A stretch of DNA of 5,996 nucleotides from Phycisphaerae bacterium (GTDB lineage Bacteria; Planctomycetota; Phycisphaerae; Sedimentisphaerales; SM23-30), in contig JAIPFO010000253.1 of assembly GCA_021736565.1 (NCBI GenBank), forward strand, positions 1-5,996. Reading direction: 5' to 3'. Below, piece after piece: positions 5,150 through 5,996 of the stretch; position 1 is the stretch's first letter, and every line of letters starts with the position of its first letter. The position numbers were made by a program, and so were the translations under genes. Under the pieces are notes generated by a model that saw nothing but the letters and a program-made list of their open reading frames with translations, ran no database searches and had not been told where the DNA came from.

Positions 5150-5996
5150 TTAGTTCGTTCCTATAAGCCAGTTTTGGGATAACATCGCGAGATCGGCCAG
5201 GTCGACTGCCAGGTCGCCATTCAGGTCGCCGGCGACGGTGACGGCAAAGGTTGAGACATTCTTTTTATTGTTATGGGTATCGATCAAAGAGCGGTTGGTA
5301 TGGTAAATCGATGGCTCGGGGTCGGTGCCCACATAGCCATAGACGCTAAAGACTACAGGAGCGGGGACCGAATCGAATGAATATTCGATGGTGATGGTTC
5401 CGCCTAATGCCGGCAGACCTGTGACGCCTGTCACGCCAAAGACGGTGACCATGGCCGTTTGGGAGGCATAGCTTATCGGGTCATTCTCTGGCGTTGTGAT
5501 GGAATAGAAGCCACTGGGGCGGCCAAGGGGGCTTGAATAGAATGCAAAGTCATCCTGATTCAAATAATAAGGGGGTTGGCCTTCCAGGTTCAGGGTCATA
5601 GAAAAATCGGGGGCGAGATGCGTTGCGTCAATGGCCACCAGCAGGAGGATGTCGGTAAAAACGTTACTATCGCCGGTATTGGTAATTTTAAAATTGCCGG
5701 CCTTGTCCTGAGAGACCATGTGGCCTTCCATTTGTCCGCCATGAATGAATTTTAAGGCGTTCATACCCCTGGCCTTATCTCCGGTGGCGGCCTGGACAAA
5801 CGAGACCGGATACGATGTGTTTATATCGTTGCAGTCGGCGGCATTGACGGGGTACATGTTGGGGGCAATCTGGTCAGGTGACATTATCCAGCTGTCCGCT
5901 GTAAGGGCGTCCCAGGGGATATAATCGGCATGGATTATCGGGCTGATCGCCAGTAGAAGTAAAATGGCAGAAAATAGATTGACGCCAGCGTCATAC
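5150..5996 (-). CDS. Secreted protein with single C-terminal dockerin-like repeat (5' end beyond window)
   Basis: The reading frame is open from the stop at 5150 to the right edge, showing 281 residues. The ATG at 5884 is internal, because the frame upstream of it encodes a signal peptide: hydrophobic LFSAILLLLAISPIIHA, with a likely cut after Ala (bases about 5927-5929), then DYIPWDALTADSW. No ATG, GTG or TTG occurs in frame between 5885 and 5995, so the start must lie just outside. The mature region is rich in beta-prone, Thr/Val/Gly stretches and looks like an extracellular beta-sandwich of no named family. The last 26 residues hold DLNGDLAVDLADL and SQNWL, one dockerin-type calcium loop; true cellulosomal dockerins have two. 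Such ends are common on exported Phycisphaerae proteins and may serve in surface attachment or sorting. The enzymatic or binding role is unknown; no catalytic motif was seen. Confidence 0.85.
   Translation of the reverse strand, partial: YDAGVNLFSAILLLLAISPIIHADYIPWDALTADSWIMSPDQIAPNMYPVNAADCNDINTSYPVSFVQAATGDKARGMNALKFIHGGQMEGHMVSQDKAGNFKITNTGDSNVFTDILLLVAIDATHLAPDFSMTLNLEGQPPYYLNQDDFAFYSSPLGRPSGFYSITTPENDPISYASQTAMVTVFGVTGVTGLPALGGTITIEYSFDSVPAPVVFSVYGYVGTDPEPSIYHTNRSLIDTHNNKKNVSTFAVTVAGDLNGDLAVDLADLAMLSQNWLIGTN

Overview
The window is a single unbroken run of nine genes, all on the minus strand, read from right to left. It suggests an anaerobic member of the PVC bacteria, most likely a Planctomycetota/Phycisphaerae-type organism. 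The evidence is a pseudopilin with the AFTLVELL-type leader common in that group, and a secreted protein ending in a single dockerin-like repeat of the form DLNGD..VDLADLA.LSQNW. The taxonomic call is an inference from protein style, not a database match.

Layout in transcription order. (1) 5996-5150: a secreted protein with a C-terminal dockerin-like repeat; its start lies beyond the right edge. (2) 5145-4549: a type II secretion/type IV pilin-like pseudopilin. (3) 4540-3806: a stand-alone protein resembling the N-terminal (kinase-like plus ferredoxin-like) part of archaeal TiaS. (4) 3795-3289: a small polytopic membrane protein, possibly like an ECF-transporter substrate-binding (S) component. 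(5) 3289-2489: MoaA, GTP 3',8-cyclase, in a compact form. (6) 2487-2035: MoaC, cyclic pyranopterin monophosphate synthase. (7) 2042-1101: a MOSC-MogA fusion. (8) 1069-608: a MobB-like P-loop protein. (9) 615-1: MoeA, cut off by the left edge.

Genes 5-9 form a molybdenum (or tungsten) cofactor operon. MoaA and MoaC turn GTP into cyclic pyranopterin monophosphate. After dithiolene formation, whose enzymes MoaD/MoaE are not in this window, the MogA domain adenylylates molybdopterin and MoeA inserts the metal. MobB and the MOSC domain would act in later maturation or sulfur handling. Gaps between genes are 31 nt or less and several genes overlap, so no room is left for internal promoters or terminators outside coding sequence. 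I found no riboswitch, tRNA, rRNA, CRISPR array or insertion sequence.

The most interesting parts are the two genes between the pseudopilin and moaA: a TiaS-like protein in a bacterial cofactor operon, and an unassigned small membrane protein. Next is a MoaA that lacks about 50 residues before its second iron-sulfur motif yet keeps all six cysteines, the GTP-contact arginines and the C-terminal Gly-Gly.
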